A stretch of DNA of 64,000 bases from Pochonia chlamydosporia 170. Its lineage: Eukaryota > Ascomycota > Sordariomycetes > Hypocreales > Clavicipitaceae. Numbering within the stretch: position 1 is the first letter of the stretch; every line of letters begins with the position of its first letter. The notes beneath the pieces are model-generated. The model was not told the DNA's origin and ran no database searches. It worked only from the letters and a program-made list of their open reading frames with translations. Of this stretch, positions 1 to 11,500 are shown piece after piece. The stretch lies in contig NW_019154052.1 in assembly GCF_001653235.2 (NCBI RefSeq), forward strand, positions 158,767 through 222,766. Direction: 5' to 3'. The position numbers were made by a program, and so were the translations under genes.

Positions 1-1
1 T

Positions 2-1666
2 CTCACTGTCTCTTGGATTGAGTCACAGTTTTCCATGCAGAAAAAGATAATTGCTCGCATGGTTGAGTTGGGAATTACTCCGGTCCTGCCGGCCTTCCCT
101 GGATTCGTTCCGGATGCCATAACTCGCATACGTCCCAACGCATCCGTCACACGAGCACCCAACTGGCTGCGGGTGGATGGCTACAGCCAAGACTATTTTC
201 TAGATCCCCTCGATTCGATATACGCAGAGCTGCAGCACTTGTTTGTGTCGAAACAGATTAAAGCATTTGGAAATATTACTAGTTTTTACACGCTAGACCA
301 GTTCAACGAAATGACGCCCGGATCTAGTAACACCGATTACATCCGCAACGTGTCTAGGGCGACGTACCGTGGACTTACAGCAGCAAACCCTTCCGCTGTT
401 TGGCTGATGCAAGGCTGGTTGTTCTATAGCAGCTCAGGGTTCTGGACACAACAGACTATTGATGCATACTTGGATGGCATCGGGGAGAAGTCCAATGCAT
501 TAATCTTGGATCTCTATTCTGAGAACTATCCCCAGTGGCAGCGCACTAAGAGCTTCTCTGGCAGGCCTTGGATCTGGTGCCAGCTGCACAACTTTGGCGG
601 AAATATGAACCTTTTTGGCCAGATATCCAAGATCACCAAGGGACCAATCTCAGCGTTGGCGGAATCTGATACATTGGTTGGTTTTGGACTAACGCCAGAA
701 GGATATGAAGGTAATGAGGTTGTATACGATATCCTCCTCGATCAGGCGTGGTCTGCATCTCCCATTGACACGAAGGATTATTTTCGCAAGTGGACAACAC
801 TGCGATATGGCGCTATAAAAGCACTGCCAAAATCTCTCTTTAAGGCTTGGGATATTTTGAGACAATACATCTATGATTCCACTAACCCGGACATACCGTC
901 GACTGGTGTTGGTGTTTACCAGCTGCAACCCAACCTGCGTGGACTCGTGAACCGGACTGGCCACTGGCCCGCCCCAACAGCGCTACACTACGACCCGGAC
1001 ATGCTCAAGAAGGTATTGGGCTTAATGCTGCAGGCCGTGGCCGATAAACGGTCATTGGGAAACGCCGCAGCTTTCCAACTCGACCTGGTTGACGTGACCA
1101 GACAAGTGATGACGAATGCGTTCGACGACATGTACTTGGACCTCATCAGCACATACAATAGGAGTGTGGTGAGCAATAACACAGCGGGCTCTTCGCGAGG
1201 GCCGGCATTAATTGCCAAAAAGGGCAAAAGACTCCTCGATTTTCTTGATGCTCTAGACTTTGTTCTCTCAACGCAGGAACACTTTACATTTGACAAGTGG
1301 CTCTATAGCGCCAGGGACTTAGCCCAAAGCCCCCAAGAGGTAGACCTCAACACATTTAATGCTCGCAGCCAGGTAACTGTATGGAACTGGGACGCGCCGT
1401 TTTTGAATGATTATTCTGCCAGGGCCTGGAGTGGCCTGATTAAATCCTACTACTATCAGCGGTGGGCGATTTTTATCAAGGGTCTTGAAGATGCTCTGAG
1501 GAATGGTGTATTGGATGAAAAAGCATTAAATCAGAAGATTCGTATGTTTGAGAGGGACTGGCAGTACATGGGCTCGACGGACTCTAGGCAAGCAAAGTCC
1601 ACCGCCTTAAGTTCATTGCAGCAAGTAATAAAGCAGTGGCCGGATGTATTTAAAATGATCGTCTGA
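2..1666 (+). CDS. Alpha-N-acetylglucosaminidase, GH89 family (5' end outside window)
   Basis: Hydrolyses terminal alpha-linked N-acetylglucosamine; the family includes human lysosomal NAGLU and bacterial GH89 enzymes. The frame is open to the left edge of the window, so roughly the first 200 residues of a normal ~750-residue protein are missing. Counting from the first Met at 35, visible family blocks are GITPVLPAFPGFVP (residues 13-26), LDLYSENYPQW (158-168, whose Glu aligns by memory with human catalytic E316), RPWIWCQLHNFGGN (177-190) and GLTPEGYEGNEVVYD (218-232), followed by the all-alpha C-terminal domain. No intron interrupts the visible part and the stop is TGA at 1664-1666. The fungal protein could be secreted, but the N-terminus is not visible. 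Family assignment is secure; the substrate is unknown. Confidence 0.88.
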   Translation, partial: LTVSWIESQFSMQKKIIARMVELGITPVLPAFPGFVPDAITRIRPNASVTRAPNWLRVDGYSQDYFLDPLDSIYAELQHLFVSKQIKAFGNITSFYTLDQFNEMTPGSSNTDYIRNVSRATYRGLTAANPSAVWLMQGWLFYSSSGFWTQQTIDAYLDGIGEKSNALILDLYSENYPQWQRTKSFSGRPWIWCQLHNFGGNMNLFGQISKITKGPISALAESDTLVGFGLTPEGYEGNEVVYDILLDQAWSASPIDTKDYFRKWTTLRYGAIKALPKSLFKAWDILRQYIYDSTNPDIPSTGVGVYQLQPNLRGLVNRTGHWPAPTALHYDPDMLKKVLGLMLQAVADKRSLGNAAAFQLDLVDVTRQVMTNAFDDMYLDLISTYNRSVVSNNTAGSSRGPALIAKKGKRLLDFLDALDFVLSTQEHFTFDKWLYSARDLAQSPQEVDLNTFNARSQVTVWNWDAPFLNDYSARAWSGLIKSYYYQRWAIFIKGLEDALRNGVLDEKALNQKIRMFERDWQYMGSTDSRQAKSTALSSLQQVIKQWPDVFKMIV

Positions 1667-2146
1667 GATGTCAGGCTTTTATATCAGATCTGTTTCTAAC
1701 GACTATCTGTTAGATAACTCTAACTTGACTCCCCCTCGCACTTAAAAAGAACTATTGCTTGCATTACGTATATCGAGCCTCCAGATGACAGCAGTCATGT
1801 AGGCTCCCGCTGACCGTGCAGGATGTTGCTACCTACCTAGGTACCCAGATAACAAGGGAACAAGGGTACAGTACGCGGGTCTGCCGTCAGCACTTTTTAA
1901 GTGGCCGACATATATCAAATTGACGGATTGTCGTCACGGTTAGTTGGCTCTTCACATCCCTTTCGCCAGGCAATCAGGTAAGCGCTCTTCAGTCACAGCC
2001 CAGGTTTGCTTCGGTCGTCCACATCAAGTCAAACATCCTCGACGACCGCGGAAAGCTCGCAGAAAGATGCCGTGAGATTTTACAAGCGCAGACTGACAAG
2101 ACATACTACCCTTAGTTGATTTGTTCTTCCTCTTCCTGCGATCAGT
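1667..2146. other. Intergenic, with possible upstream exon of the next remnant
   Basis: No convincing gene. A plus-strand frame from about 1931 to 2115 is open and protein-like, ending in TAG at 2113-2115. It may be an upstream exon of the degraded gene that follows, but no ATG or secure splice pair links them. Confidence 0.4.
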
Positions 2147-2735
2147 TGCGTTGGAGACGAAGATCACACATATATCCTGTGCGACAACAAGAACGGCTGC
2201 AAAAAGAACATTCTATCGTGGCTAAAAGGAAACTGACCGGCTTAGACAACATGTCACCTAACACAGAACAGGCCAAAAAGCCATTTTCGACTGAGAAAGC
2301 GAATCAGAGTGGTCGCAAACCAGTGGGGAGTCGTCAACACGGCCACCTCGAAAACCCAAATGTCACCAGTTTCCCACCCCATCACGGGAGAGAAGCTTCC
2401 AGCTGACTATACACCCGCTGCGGAAATAAACAGATACGATAGCACAGACGAAGAGGGCATCCATCGGTCGATTTACTTGCCTAAAGGGTCCGCAAGTGCA
2501 GCTCGCAGGTATGCTGCTGAGAACAATTATACAGAGCTGGCAAAATTCCCAGTTTGGTGTAGGTTCATTTCCCATACTGTACACGCTATACCTCGTACCA
2601 ACTTCCCTAGAGATACTAACTTGATGTACCTATGCAGCGGGCCAGGGATATGCCCCAGAGGATTATGATATCATCAGACCAGATGGGGAAAGCCATTGTT
2701 GCAAGGATTTCATGATTGACAAGAAAAGCGACTGA
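2147..2735 (+). pseudogene. Degraded small spliced gene of unknown family
   Basis: One reading frame is protein-like from 2147 to 2735 but is broken by TGA at 2234 and TAG at 2243. Its 3' part contains a good intron at 2559-2637 (donor GTAGGT, branch TACTAAC at 2614-2620, acceptor GCAG). Splicing gives a tail with two adjacent Cys and a stop at 2733-2735. An AG at 2145 could be the acceptor of a further upstream intron. No ATG in good context opens the whole frame. It could be a live gene with a short upstream exon and an unrecognised intron over the two stops, but no GT donor was found in the right place. I do not recognise the family. Confidence 0.4.
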
Positions 2736-2847
2736 CGGCGCTACTACAAAGGTGTTTGTTCTAGTCTTTCTTCCCTAGGTCAAACAGTCAACTACCTGCC
2801 GCCCCGAAAAATTCTATAGTAATAAGTGTGCTGGTCATTAGCAAGAA

Positions 2848-3124
2848 TCAAGATATTTTCGCGCCGCTGGCTAGGAGACTTTGCACTAATACTTCGTCCT
2901 GTGACATGACTGCCAACTCTCATGGTGTCGTACCCGCCGAATCCGTTGCATCAATATCTGCGCCATAGCTCAAGAGCAACTCTACCATTGAGGTTCTTCT
3001 GTGTTACACCGCTAAGTGAATGGGGAGAGAGCTGGTCTTGTCTGAGATATTGACATCTACACCGTTCAAAATAAACAAACGTGCTATTACCTCTGAATCC
3101 CCCTTTAATGTCATTAGCAGCATG
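2848..3124 (-). pseudogene. Ankyrin-repeat gene fragment
   Basis: Read on the minus strand from 3124, a single frame gives about three ankyrin repeats with the usual landmarks: LPIHLAV, then VELLLSYGADIDATD, then a GTTP turn, then LVQSLLASGAK. It is broken by an in-frame TAA after LPIHLAV, a TGA after GTTP, and a terminal TGA at 2848-2850. No frameshift is needed, only stops. No NACHT or other partner domain is visible next to it. It is probably what remains of an ankyrin protein like the large one at 8.6-15 kb. Confidence 0.6.
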
Positions 3125-5276
3125 TTAGAAGAGACTTGACCGGAAACTCTATTTTCCATACTGCTTGTCGTGTATTCGTAGGGCTCGAGGAAACAAGTTG
3201 AGGGTTTCTAGACTCGTACAATGTTAGCTTACTCATTGGAATGATATTGGGCACCGCAATACGGCTGACGTTCGGTTGTACTTGTCTGTGCTAATTTGCT
3301 GTGTAGTATAAGACACAGAAGGGGTGTTAGGAAATAGCTATGCAGCTATGTAGCGAATTCAAGACCATAAATAGGGAGATAAAGATGAAAAGAATTGTGG
3401 CAAAAGCCGGGAAAGAATCATAAAATAAAGGAATAAAAAGCAAAAGAAAAACAATTCTACTCATCAAAATAATACGCACATCGAATGGGAAGCGTTCTTC
3501 CTCAAAACAAGAAGGCAACGTCGAGTTATTCTTCGAAATTGACAACCATGTTTAGCTTGCTACATCATTGCAATCCATAAATTGCGACTCGTTTTGTCCG
3601 ATTGTTTGCCCAGCGTCTGTCAAGTAGGGTCCGAAGCCATCCTGGAAAGGAGTAAAAGTATCAGAACAATCTCCATGTTCATGTGGCGTTGTGGTTGTGG
3701 AACTTGTTGCCGTTTCCAGATCGTAAAATGGCGCTTTAGGAACGGCGTCTGAGTCCACCGGATTGCGCCTGCCGTCTTTGAAGGTGTCTTCAACGGACGC
3801 ACTGTAGGGCGAGCTTCTAACTGCTGTTTTATGATTTTGGCGCCAGGAAAAGAGAGAGAAACTTAGCAAGGTGTCGTTTCGGCCCTGACCTTGTGGACCG
3901 AGTCTTGGGTTGTGGCCATTGCTGAATCCATTCTCTTACCCAGACTGAAGCACAATATTGCAAAAGAACTTCTCAGTGATAAATTCAGAGAGTGTTTTAT
4001 TGATGCCATTGGCGTTCCAGCTAATGACCAAGTCCAGCCTCTATCATGTGGGACCAGTTGTAAGAGCGAGTGTCTTATAGGATCGTGTAGGAATGCTTCT
4101 CGTGAATCGATAGAGTAACCTGTTTAATTTTAGAAAACCTTGAGCTCTACATAGCAATTCCTGGGCACAATACTGCCTTGCATTAAGCTAGATGCTCCTA
4201 GTGACTGCCTATTTCTGCCAACGGCCACTTTTTCTCTTTGCAACCGAAGAAGAGAGCCAGTGCAAGCCGACGGAAATGTATGCGCAGCAGTTGTACCGTG
4301 GTTAGGAGGTGTGTTAAGCTGCATTTATAGCGGCATTGCACCTGATGCGTGGCCTAAGCCAGCGTCACTAAACGTGCGTAAAGAGCCTGCGCCATGCATG
4401 GCGACGTGATCAACTTGCTCTCCAATCCGCCGAGGCGTCTCTCTTACTAGAGACTGAGATTGATGGTTTTACAAGAGTCTGACACTTGACGTTCTAGAGA
4501 CACTGCATCGAATGTTTCCAACCACGGCCAACGGCAATAAGTGGAAGTGTTCTGTTGCTGGAAACGACGGCCAATTCTACAAATATTCGAAGTCCATATT
4601 TTAACTAATATGCTCTACAGAACGCCTGACGATCAAATCACTAGGAAGACGCTGCAATTCAGGGGCATGGATCAAGCAAGCTGAGTCTCATTGCGCCATC
4701 CGCCTCTGGGGACTAATGATTGACTGCTCCTCCGTTCAAGGTTTGCCAACCTGTATCGTGACAAACCTGGCTTCCGTTCGTGCCAGTGATCGTCGCTATT
4801 TGAATGGCCCGACAAGGAACATAAAGGAATAGATCTGCGCTCAGTTGTCGCTAAAATCCGACGTAACGCCCACTTGGATCAAATGCTGGATGTCTGTAAC
4901 CAATGGTGATGAGTGCCTCTTTGGAGATGACGAAGGCTGGACCGAACCGGGCCCCTAGGCTAAGGGCTTCGTTGCCATGGCGGCTACCTTGGGCTAATGT
5001 AGTTAAAGCCGGTCTCTGCGTTTTCTTCAATCGCAGGCATTTGATGCGCTACCAAGTCAGACTAATGTCGGCAAGGTCGGGTAAAGAAATTCGCATTTAA
5101 CGGATCCATGCCGGCCCTGGGACGTTTGGGATGGAGCAAAGCACCAGACTCTCTCATTTCCCCAATCCAAGAACACTCCGCAGCTGCATTCATCAGTACA
5201 CATTGTCGCGCGGCACATACATTATACATGTGAATCTCGGCTTTACTGAACTGAATCACAGCAATTGATTGGCATC
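3125..5276. other. Gene-poor stretch
   Basis: Only short frames occur, mostly without ATG starts. A 105-codon minus-strand frame (3552-3869) begins at TTG and could be the tail of a lost gene. A minus-strand frame around 4861-5005 is also protein-like. Neither can be tied to a family. The last 200 bases are presumably the promoter of the cupin gene. Confidence 0.5.
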
Positions 5277-5868
5277 ATGCTTCTACAGAACCTCTACACC
5301 GTCATCGCAGCACTAGCGTTCCTTTCCACAGAGAGTCTCGCGACAACGTCGAAGCCAATTGACCAGCGCAAGGCGCAGGAGATAGTGAAACAGCTGAATC
5401 TCCAACCAAACCCTGAAAAGGGCTACTACGCGCAGACATTCGAAGACCCAGATAAAGTCAACAACCGATCCGTTAGCACACTCATCTACTACCTACTTGA
5501 GGGTTCTGCAGGAGACTCAAAATGGCACCGCGTTGACGCTGCAGAGGTATGGCACTATTACGCTGGCGCACCACTTACTCTTTCGTTGTCGCAAGATGAT
5601 GGCTTGCCAGTTGAAAAGCATGTTCTTGGGGCGGACATCTTCAACAAGCAGGCTCCACAGGTTGTAATTCCCAAAGATACGTGGCAAAGCGCACGGTCTG
5701 GTGGATCATGGACCTTGGTTGGAACTACTGGTAAGTTACCATGCTGCGGTCAATTCTTCATGTTCGATATCAGGAGGCTAACGTGAGCCTTTTTCAGTTG
5801 CGCCTGGCTTTGTCACAAGTGGTTATGAAATCGCACCACCAGGCTGGAAGCCAAAGGGCTCTTCTTAG
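5277..5868 (+). CDS. Secreted DUF985 (cupin_5) protein
   Basis: Cupin-fold protein of the DUF985 family; the family's biochemical role is not settled. Exons 5277-5730 and 5798-5868, intron 5731-5797 (GTAAGT donor, GCTAAC branch, TTTTCAG acceptor), 174 residues. Splicing restores the family signature LVGTTVAPGF across the junction. Other landmarks are GYYAQTFEDP, STLIYYLL, WHRVDAAEVWHYYAG (the putative cupin metal or ligand motif) and QAPQVVIPKDTWQSA. The ATG at 5277 gives a hydrophobic N-terminus (LLQNLYTVIAALAFLSTESLA) that looks like a cleavable signal peptide; I recall most DUF985 proteins as cytosolic, so export would be unusual. The length matches the family plus a signal. Confidence 0.85.
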
Positions 5869-6299
5869 AATTCGCGAGCATATTTCGCGAGCATGTAGAA
5901 ATTAATACACGAAGCTTTCAAGCATGACATTTGACCTTTTATTTCATAACGCTCAGAACTGCATTTGAAGTCGCATATTCATGAAATCTTCAGAGGCATT
6001 GCTGGGGACAAGTCCTAACATCATCATGGCAAGTTTTGAAGACCGTATCCAGCAATACCCGGACCCTCCTAGAGAGCAGATAAAGGGTCCGCAGAAACGT
6101 CTCGCCAAGACTAAGGAGACCTTTGTTTAAGTCTGGAAATGTCCTAATCTTCATAAAGAAGATAAAGCTGTGGTAACCGCTTCTGCGGCCCGTACGCGTA
6201 CCGGCCAAAGTTTGGCGCAGAACGGATCCAGAATCTTGGTCCTTTGTTCGCCTTAGCCTGAAAATGGAAGTGATGATGATTCCAGCACACATGAGATAT
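5869..6299. other. Intergenic / start of HET remnant
   Basis: No intact gene. A short plus-strand frame from the ATG near 5981 ends in TAA at about 6130 and shows no recognisable domain. It may be decayed upstream sequence of the HET-domain remnant that follows. Confidence 0.4.
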
Positions 6300-7429
6300 T
6301 ACATGCAAGTCTCCATCAAGCCGACCATCGCCTTGATGATCGCACAGACGAGGTCATCAAGAGCTTGAAGAAGCTCTTCTACACTGTAAGGGGATACGAA
6401 GACCTCCTCAAATATCAAGATTGAGGGCCACTGGCACTTTTTTACGGAGAATCTTGCAGATGCCCTCTGTCATATCAGATGCCTCTCATATGACACGGAC
6501 GTACCTGAAGGGTCCAAGCCGACACCAACCTTCTGATGGATTGACGCCATCTGCGTCAATCACTCCAATCAGATTTCATCTTTAAGAATGACAATCATGA
6601 GTTGCTGCGTGCTACTGGTCGCTGCCTAGATACTGTCGGTCTGCTGAGGTGACGCCCTAAGAGCACTGGACGGATGCACAGCTTGATGCTCTGTCTAATT
6701 TACGGATAACATTGGCTAAGAATGTTCTAAGGAACACAAACGCACCCATGTTTGACACGGAATTTGCAACAGATTATGCCACCGAAAACGCTACCCGGAT
6801 CAAATTCGTCTCGGCTGCCACCGACCTGGGAGCACCGCGGCTCGTCACTGTGGCACCGGTGAGCGTCGTAGACAAGTACCAAATGGTGCAGAGTCTGCTG
6901 CTACCTAATATCGTGAACTCTATGTTCAGCAACGGAGATCTACCATGGCGTATCCGAGTCCAGCCACGCAAGTCTGGCGTGGGACGTCGACTGTGCATCA
7001 CAAAGCCGGGTCATGCCTATGGCACTGTAGTCCGGATACCAATGGATACAAAGGCTTGTGATGAAATATCGGACTTCTGGGGGACACGCTCCATCTACGT
7101 ACCGAGAAAGTTAAAGGGGGGGCAAATACGTCGTTGTCGGTGACGTCTGTAAGTATTTTCCCGTGGCCGGAGCAATTCACATTCACTGTTTCTGACTGGG
7201 TACAGGTTCGGAGATATACGTCTTTCTCCATATCCGGAGCTCCAACTTGACTTCTGAGACTACTGAATTGCGTGGGATGAGTACAGAGGACGCCCTGATG
7301 TTTGGCCAGTTGCATAACAGCCATAACTACTGTTCGGGTGATGTTTTAGCCCCTGTGCGTAACTGGCTTATACTGCTGAGAAAGAGCGCCTTGCTACTTA
7401 AACAACGGGTCTCATTCGATAAATATTGA
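6300..7429 (+). pseudogene. Heterokaryon-incompatibility (HET) domain gene, broken
   Basis: Pieces of a HET-domain protein lie in order on the plus strand. A block resembling the YTWG region at about 6380-6400 contains a TAA. FTENLADAL plus a CHIRCL segment lies at about 6438-6480, and WIDAICVN at about 6539-6562 comes directly after an in-frame TGA. The C-terminal part (6712-7143) has RRLCITKPGHAYG and then a frame change inside the seven-G run at 7116-7122; reading past it gives KYVVVGDV, the usual end block of HET proteins. An intron-like segment (GTAAGT at 7147 to CAG near 7205) follows. HET proteins trigger cell death on non-self fusion in filamentous fungi. At least three lesions make this copy non-functional unless the G run is a sequencing error, and even then the stops remain. 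Confidence 0.65.
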
Positions 7430-8571
7430 CACTTCAACGAAAGAAAATACAGAGTCTCAAGAAAAATTCAGGGTAGACGACAGACAGATAATTCAGTTTA
7501 CGGGAGAAGCGCGGAATTGTAACAAATCAATCTGCAGGGCCGCACAAAGTCTTGCTTAAGAATGTGCTTAAGAATGTACAACGACTTTAGAACAGCATGT
7601 CAAGCTGTTGCAAGGCAGCGCTCTCAGAGGGTGAAAATCTGCTTGTCTGGTCTGAGACGTTCATTCCAGCAGCTCAGCTCCCATCTTCTGCGTTATGCGC
7701 AGCAGTAGTAGGTAGCTGCTGGTTCACCCGTGGCTGCCTGAAGTATATTGAAATATGAAATATCCCCCGCATCCCTTCAACAAAAGAACCGTCGTTAGTG
7801 TTTCCATCACCCCCCCCTACGTTGATACCAGCGGAGAGTGACATTATGACTAATGTGAACCGCCGTTGCTAACAAGCCGCATAGAATAAATTACACACAA
7901 TATTTGCTACGTCGAAAATGAAGTGGTAGGGCAAGGTGGTATAATGGCAACAAAGGACGCTGCAGGGCCTGGTGCGTTCATCCGTCGCTCAATATGTCGC
8001 CGGCTTGTGTGAGTATCTCATTATGACTCTGGGTCATTCCCTAAGACATAACGCATAAGGCGCAAAGTTTCATGTTTCGTCCCCAGGACTCGGAGCTTGG
8101 CGCGTCCCACCTGCAATTTGGTTCAGGCTGAACCCACTGATCTTCGTGGTCGTAGCCACATTGCAGGTTTAATTTCTCAGCTCAAAGTGGACATCACATC
8201 CAGCCATGAAGCACCAAAGGTAGCGAGGCTGGCAACCTCTATCCACCAGAGTTGAGAATCCTGAGGTGGAGGGCAGTACTGACAAGGATACCTTCGTGCA
8301 CGAGAGTGATCAGGCACCCAACCGGAACTGCGCTCAGCCGCACAATTGCTCATCTGGTTTTGCACCAAGATCACATCAAAGCGTGGTGGATTCACAGACA
8401 AATGCTGGTGTCGACTTCTCATGGGCAACTTGTTTCGCATTATACGCTGTGTCGTAAGATTTGCTGTTCATCCACTGTCTTTCATTTTCTATGACACCTC
8501 ATTAGCGGTTTTTCGTTTGCAACAAAGGCCAGACGAGACCTTTTCCCGCCAAACCTGCCAACCGATCTGTC
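7430..8571. promoter_or_regulatory. Upstream region of the NACHT-ankyrin gene
   Basis: About 1.1 kb without a supportable gene. It contains a short direct repeat (AAGAATGTGCTT / AAGAATGTAC near 7558-7580). Overlapping short frames at 8177-8600 lie on both strands and look like noise. The promoter and 5' leader of the downstream gene are presumably here; I see no clear TATA box. Confidence 0.4.
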
Positions 8572-11500
8572 ATGTCGTTCAGATCGCCCTGTCACGATGA
8601 CCCTACCTCCATGAATGAGGGCGATGTCATCTTGATTGGTCACCACGATATTAGCAACTACAATCCGGGCCAGATACTTCCCGAGTCCCCTGAGCGCATC
8701 CGTAAGATTCGCTCTTGGCTACAGCCCACATCATACAATGATGTTGGTGGCGAGTATCACAAACACCTTGCTTCCCACCTACCCGGCACGGGCGCCTGGC
8801 TCACTTCAAGCGACGTGTATCGGAGATGGATTCAGTCCGAAAGCGACGGGGAAGGTATGCTCTGGATCAAGGGCATCCCTGGATCCGGGAAGTCTGTCAT
8901 AGCTGCCAAGCTGATCGACGAACTTGCCAAATCAAACCCGGGTTGCCCAGTCTTATACTTCTTCTTTCGCCAGATCATCGAAGCCAACCATAAGCCTCTG
9001 GCCCTTCTCCGAGATTGGATGGATCAGCTCCTGGAATATAGCCCGCCTTTGCAGAAACAGCTTATAGCATATGTTGAGAGTAATCGGCCATGTGATACGA
9101 TTCTGATGGAGGATATGTGGAAGGACCTGCGTGCTGCACTCGCCGGGTTACCGGGACGGGCCTTCTGCGTCGCCGACGCACTTGACGAGATGGACCATGG
9201 CCACGGCATGGACATGTTCATCAAAGAACTTGCGTCTCTCGGCCTGTGGCGGCCAAAACAAGTCAAAGTCTTGATAACAAGTCGCCCAGTAGCAACAATT
9301 GAAAGGCTGCTCAGAATGGCCCCGTGCCTTTATTTACGACTTCAGGAAACCATGGTTGACGCCGACATCTCAACATTTGTCGAATACACCCTAGCCAGGT
9401 GTGAAACGTCTATCCAAGCAAGCGATAAGCAGCTGATCCGAGATGCTGTACCCGGCCGGGCTAATGGGTTATTTCTCTACGCCAAGCTCGCCATGGACTC
9501 ATTTCTGCAACCTGGTGCTGATATCAAAGAAGTTCTTCAGCGCCTCCCAGTCGACTTGAATGCTCTATACAATAACCTACTCGAGCAACACGCACGTCGG
9601 CCGGGTGTTTCCGCAGACATCCAGCATCTGATCTTGCAAGCCATCACTCATACCGCTCGTCCTTTGCGGTTGTTAGAGCTCGCAACCATGATTAACTGTG
9701 TCAGTCCGAACGGACCTGATGGTTTCAAGCGAGAGCTGAAGTCTACCAAGGATCTTATCCGGGTTACATGCGGACCACTGTTGGAGATCCTCCCGGATGA
9801 GACAGTCTCCGTCATCCACCATTCCTTCACAGAGTTTCTCAAAGGTATCACGCGATCGGTCGATGGTTGCTCTGGATATCCTATCCTGCAACAAGGATCA
9901 ACACACTCCACACTTGCTCTTGCGTGTTTGCGCTACCTTCAAAACGGGTGCTTAGATGGTGTGGACGCTGTGATCAGGCAACGCCATGGGTTTAGCGGGT
10001 GGACCTATACCAGTTCTTGGAACTCTGGTGATGACTACTCAAGTTTGATACCTGAGCCAGATGTCCAGATGAGGCTACAACATCCATTTGTGGAATACGC
10101 AGTCGGCTATTGGCACCACCATGTTCACAAATCTGAGGCTGCCGGGCAAGACCAGACCCAACTGAACCTAGAAATTGGAAAATTTCTCGGGGACAGTAAA
10201 TCGATGTTGGCCTGGCTGCAGCTAAATTGGCCGGACCACTCAAACGAAGGACGCATCACACAGCTTCATGTCGCCGCCCGGGCTGGGCTCGCGGCCTATG
10301 CCAAGGGCCTTCTCAGAAGCATAGATGTTGATGTTCAGGATGCCGTAGGGAAGACACCACTGTGAGCCTGCCAATCAATCCCCAAATTCGTCGGGAATCA
10401 TCTTCATGCTGACTTACGGATATAGTTGGTGGGCTGCTTCCGAGGGCTACGAAGAGGTCACTCAAGTGTTGATCGCAGCCGGCGCAAATCCAGACCAAGG
10501 TGAACCGCAATGCGGACTTAGACCTCTACACCAAGCGGCCATCAGAAACCATTACGCAGTTGTAAAAGCTCTATTAGAAGCTGGTGCTGACCCTCTTCCA
10601 CCTAAACTAAATCGCACCGTCAGACCGAGCCGCTCCTATTTTCGATCGATTAATTATGCGTATGTGGGGGATAGTCCACTCGAGGCTGCTTGTGTCAACG
10701 GCTGCCTGGAGACGGTGAATGCGCTGCTTCCATATATTGAGGATACTAATCTCACACAACGCGCCTTGTCTTGGGCAGCTGGTGGCGGGAAGTCCGAAGT
10801 CGTGTCCCGTCTCCTGCAACATCCAGAAGTGGACGTCAACGCTAAAGTTGATGGTGTCACCCCTATCTATCTTGCCTCTGAAGCCTATAGTGTTCCAACA
10901 ATCGAAACACTCCTGCAGGCGGGAGCAGACCCAAGGGTAAGATGCGATAACGGTCATTACCTGAACTGTCTGCATGGAGTATGCCAGGTAGGGTCCTCTC
11001 GCACGCCAAATTACCCGGATGCTAGCGTCCTGAGAAGAATCTTCTCGCTGCTGGTCCAGCACGGTGTTGACGTCAATGATAGCACCCCATCCGGTATGAC
11101 TGCGCTGCATGGGGCGGTTGCTGGGTCATCAGTATTGACGCAACTACTCATCGATGCTGGGGCTGATGCAAACGCCAAAGACAATGAGGGAGCGACGCCC
11201 CTATACTTTATGTCTCGGTATACCGACAGATTTGGAACACCTATAGACCCCATGGTGATCTTGATCGAACAGGGCCATGCCGACATAAACAATATACGGG
11301 GCGACGGGGACAGCGTGCTTCACTGGATGGTGGACGAATTGTCCGCTGAGCGTGTCCTTACTTTCTTGAAGTACGGTCCAGAATGCAACGTGCTTGACGG
11401 ACGAGGCAATGGCTCGTTGCACAAGGCACTTGGCAGATTTGCAGAGTTCCCTGCTGTCATCGAGGGTATACTTCAGGCGGGAGCCGATCCAAATATGAAG

